Positions 8,001-8,566 of a DNA stretch of 8,566 bases are shown here, piece by piece. This DNA comes from Chloroflexota bacterium (GTDB lineage Bacteria; Chloroflexota; Anaerolineae; Thermoflexales; Thermoflexaceae). The stretch spans positions 1 through 8,566 of the forward strand of contig JAUQQB010000101.1 of the NCBI GenBank assembly GCA_030550075.1, read 5' to 3'. Positions within the stretch are counted from its first letter, which is position 1. The number at the start of each line of letters is the position of its first letter. The translations under genes were made by a program, and so were the position numbers. Under the pieces are notes generated by a model. The model was not told the origin of the DNA, did not search any database, and saw nothing but the letters and a program-made list of their open reading frames with translations.

Positions 8001-8363
8001 GGCATCGCTATCCTCCCGGACGGCCATCTGGTGATTGCGGATACATGGAACAAACGAATGCAGATCTTCATGCCTGAAGGAGCATCCGTCCGCTCCTGGG
8101 ACATCGCAGGGTGGCTGGATCAGTCGGTTACGAACAAGCCGCATGTGGCGGTGGATTCGCGGGGGCGGATCTTCGCAACGGATCCCACAGGCTTCCGTGT
8201 CCTGGTGTTCAACGAGCAGGGCGATCCACTGTTGAGCTTCGGACAGTTCGGCGAAGACGCCACTTCCTTTGGGCTGCCGCAGGGGGTTGACGTGGGGCCG
8301 GATGGGAAGGTTTGGGTGGTGGATGCCGGGGGACATCGAGTGATGGCGTTCCGAGTTCCGTAA
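5001..8363 (+). CDS. TIGR03663 / Agl23-type GT-C membrane protein fused to a six-bladed NHL beta-propeller
   Basis: A protein of 1120 residues from GTG 5001 (1125 if ATG 4986 is used). The N-terminal two thirds is a polytopic membrane protein of the TIGR03663 family ('flippase activity-associated protein Agl23'), related at its N-terminus to dolichyl-phosphate-mannose mannosyltransferases. The invariant features of the family are present: H45-D46-E47 in the first loop, HGP at 70-72, R93, and R137/R140 with D141-E142. Further typical motifs are RGSQPLFYY from 417, GEKMPWLTVH from 484 and WPFSWYLRD at 664-672 in the soluble part after the last helix (about 640). From about residue 831 to the end lie six NHL repeats, each a (G)IAVxPDGxxYVxDxxNxRIQxF-like unit, making a closed six-bladed propeller that probably sits on the outer face of the membrane. 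A two-cysteine insert (C870, C880) lies between blades 1 and 2. The gene has its own likely promoter and follows the DUF2298 gene's group, a known partnership. The transfer reaction, substrate and propeller ligand are not known. No T-tailed terminator follows the TAA. Confidence 0.9.
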   Translation: MASSPSRWRALWADLSPLERWAYPVLFAAAAFTRLWRLGDRVMSHDESLHVYYAWQLFQGNGFQHTPLMHGPLKFHLDALAYLLFGADDFSGRLPVALAGIALVMLPFFMRRWLGRWGSLLASLFFLISPMILYHSRYIRDEGLMALWAVLTVWMIFAYLETREVRWLYGLAAVIALFYTTMEAAFIYLAIFGLLLFLAWSVTVLQDPRCSREDRLWLGLGTFFLLLGGGAAVFGLESGRDAIPGAFVCRPENIPAYGRWMALAGGLVALVGIGILAWVLAGRWGRARLREQPAFDLMMVIGGLSLWMLPAAGLVWLNPVSLLLVNQPFASMSLFESGAFSGVTGEMVRVLLLFLVFGALSTGLGMAWDTSRWPVILGIFFGISLPLFTTFFTNGVGIATGYLGSLGYWLAQQCVQRGSQPLFYYFVIAPMYEFKPMLLSLLALGYYLGRWVADAPIPDRLGWAFRGFLSAWVVLSWVAYTLAGEKMPWLTVHLTVPMILLSAVFLQDTLGTLDWQRWWQGGGAIASLLVFPFGAALLGLFAAWPQARLSLQTATLESLVAANQVIAAVLGMGIILGVWVYLRPRIGISGLLQSFALAVLAALAFTTLRVAWRFSFIYYDLALEHGVYAHGGPGVKIAMQQIEEVARAIGRDQVMVAYDNDSSWPFSWYLRDWRQRYFGEDPRREDLESTIVIVGSANWYKVENALRNTHEAYLYHLIWWPMEDYRELTWERLWRWLIDPERRAALWEIFWNRDYTRYDRITGKHHRVDTWPLAHDFKLFIRKDIAAKAWPLRPQQAMAPVETDPYAKIHRVITATLVIGGIGVEPGRFNTPHDVAIGPDGMIYITDGGNHRVQAFTPDGRFLRAWGSFCALYDSGQPGCVDPDGAGPMPLGAGQFNEPWGIAVAPDGSVYVADLWNHRIQQFTPDGQFLRAWGGFAQTAQDPRENPGFFFGPRDLVVAEDRLYVTDTGNKRIQVFTLDGQFLKAWGGPGMLPGQLDEPVGIAILPDGHLVIADTWNKRMQIFMPEGASVRSWDIAGWLDQSVTNKPHVAVDSRGRIFATDPTGFRVLVFNEQGDPLLSFGQFGEDATSFGLPQGVDVGPDGKVWVVDAGGHRVMAFRVP
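7482..8360 (+). other. Six NHL repeats (beta-propeller domain) of the Agl23-type protein
   Basis: Blades begin near 7491 (TPHDVAIGPDG), 7689 (EPWGIAVAPDG), 7852 (GPRDLVVAEDR), 7985 (LDEPVGIAILPDG), 8131 (NKPHVAVDSRG) and 8270 (GLPQGVDVGPDG). Blades 1-4 carry the full D-x-x-N-[HK]-R-[VIM]-Q-x-F core; blades 5 and 6 are more divergent (DPTGFRVLVF, DAGGHRVMAF). Six repeats fit a single closed propeller. NHL propellers bind proteins, glycans or other ligands and have no single activity. Confidence 0.88.
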
Positions 8364-8365
8364 CC

Positions 8366-8445
8366 GCTCTGTTGCCAACTGAGGACTTTCAGGGGGTGGG
8401 TCAAACTCCGCATCCTCACGGGCACCGCCAGGATCGCAACAGAGC
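8366..8445 (+). repeat. Perfect 10-bp inverted repeat enclosing further stems (possible structured RNA)
   Basis: gctctgttgc (8366-8375) and gcaacagagc (8436-8445) are exact reverse complements 60 bases apart, starting two bases after the stop of the Agl23-type gene. Inside, tgagga (8380-8385) pairs with tcctca (8413-8418). Within that, ggggt (8393-8397) can pair with actcc (8405-8409), with one G-U. A tiny GGC/GCC stem (8421-8423/8427-8429) completes a nested, branched fold. There is no T-run, so it is not a standard terminator. It could be a 3' UTR element, a leader RNA of the downstream gene, or a small palindromic element. It matches no riboswitch class I can recognise. Confidence 0.45.
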
Positions 8446-8473
8446 ATTCCACAACTATATTTGGAGGCTGAAG

Positions 8474-8566
8474 ATGGCCCTGCTCCGTAACTATTCAGCC
8501 GTTCTACCGCAGTGTCTATACGGATCTAGGCGGTTTCCTCCTGGGGGCTTTTGGGGCCGAGCCGCG
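8474..8566 (+). CDS. Possible start of a further gene, cut by the window edge
   Basis: ATG at 8474 follows GGAGG (8463-8467) with six bases between them, a good bacterial start. The frame stays open for 31 codons to the end of the window, beginning MALLRNYSAVLPQCLY. No family can be recognised. A TATATT (8456-8461) just before the ribosome binding site lies too close to act as its -10. The +1 frame gives a more membrane-like reading (YTDLGGFLLGAFGAEP) but has a stop at 8469-8471 and no start codon, so the gene, if real, might be read differently or be broken. Confidence 0.35.
   Translation, partial: MALLRNYSAVLPQCLYGSRRFPPGGFWGRAA

Noticed and set aside
8391..8440. Resemblance of ggcaccgccagg to the 3' part of a ZTP-type riboswitch
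   Set aside because: The matching conserved 5' half is absent and the surrounding pairing does not follow that class.
1..8566. CRISPR array, tRNA or rRNA genes, insertion sequences, phage or defence genes
   Set aside because: Read through for regular repeat-spacer units, tRNA T-loop signatures and transposase or nuclease motifs; none were seen.

Overview
The window is GC-rich, densely coded and entirely on the + strand. It most likely comes from a member of the Chloroflexota (Chloroflexi), possibly a thermophilic Anaerolineae or Thermoflexus-type lineage. This rests mainly on two membrane families found side by side, the 'Chlor_Arch_YYY' (DUF2298/TIGR03662) family and the TIGR03663 (Agl23-type) family. 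As far as I know these are sporadic, largely confined to Chloroflexi and some archaea, and often neighbours. The bacterial-type F-ATPase subunit, the GGAGG ribosome binding sites and the TGnTATAAT promoter fit a bacterium rather than an archaeon. The genus is not determined.

Layout. Positions 1-575 hold the 3' part of an F0F1 ATP synthase b subunit whose coiled coil runs directly into the C-terminal domain of the delta subunit. A strong intrinsic terminator (591-628) closes that unit. About 190 bases follow without a gene but with a hairpin. Then comes a group of three large polytopic membrane proteins: a DUF2298/YYY protein (817-3264), a PMT/ArnT-like GT-C membrane protein (3261-4913, ATGA overlap with the previous gene) and a TIGR03663/Agl23-type GT-C protein carrying a C-terminal six-bladed NHL beta-propeller (5001-8363). 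The third gene has its own likely promoter, an extended -10 at 4938-4946, in the 72-base gap before it. The last 200 bases contain a perfect 10-bp inverted repeat enclosing further short stems, then a ribosome binding site and ATG that may start another gene cut by the window edge.

How the genes may work together. The three membrane proteins look like one functional module handling a lipid-linked sugar or other envelope glycan. The third protein keeps the motifs of its family (DE, HGP, conserved arginines, RGSQP-YY, GEKMPW, WPFSWYLRD). The second looks like a degenerate relative in which the DE motif has become ME, so it may be a structural or accessory partner. The YYY protein keeps all of its family hallmarks, but the biochemical role of that family is not established. 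The propeller on the third protein suggests an exported binding platform. The ATP synthase gene is a separate transcription unit with no obvious functional link.
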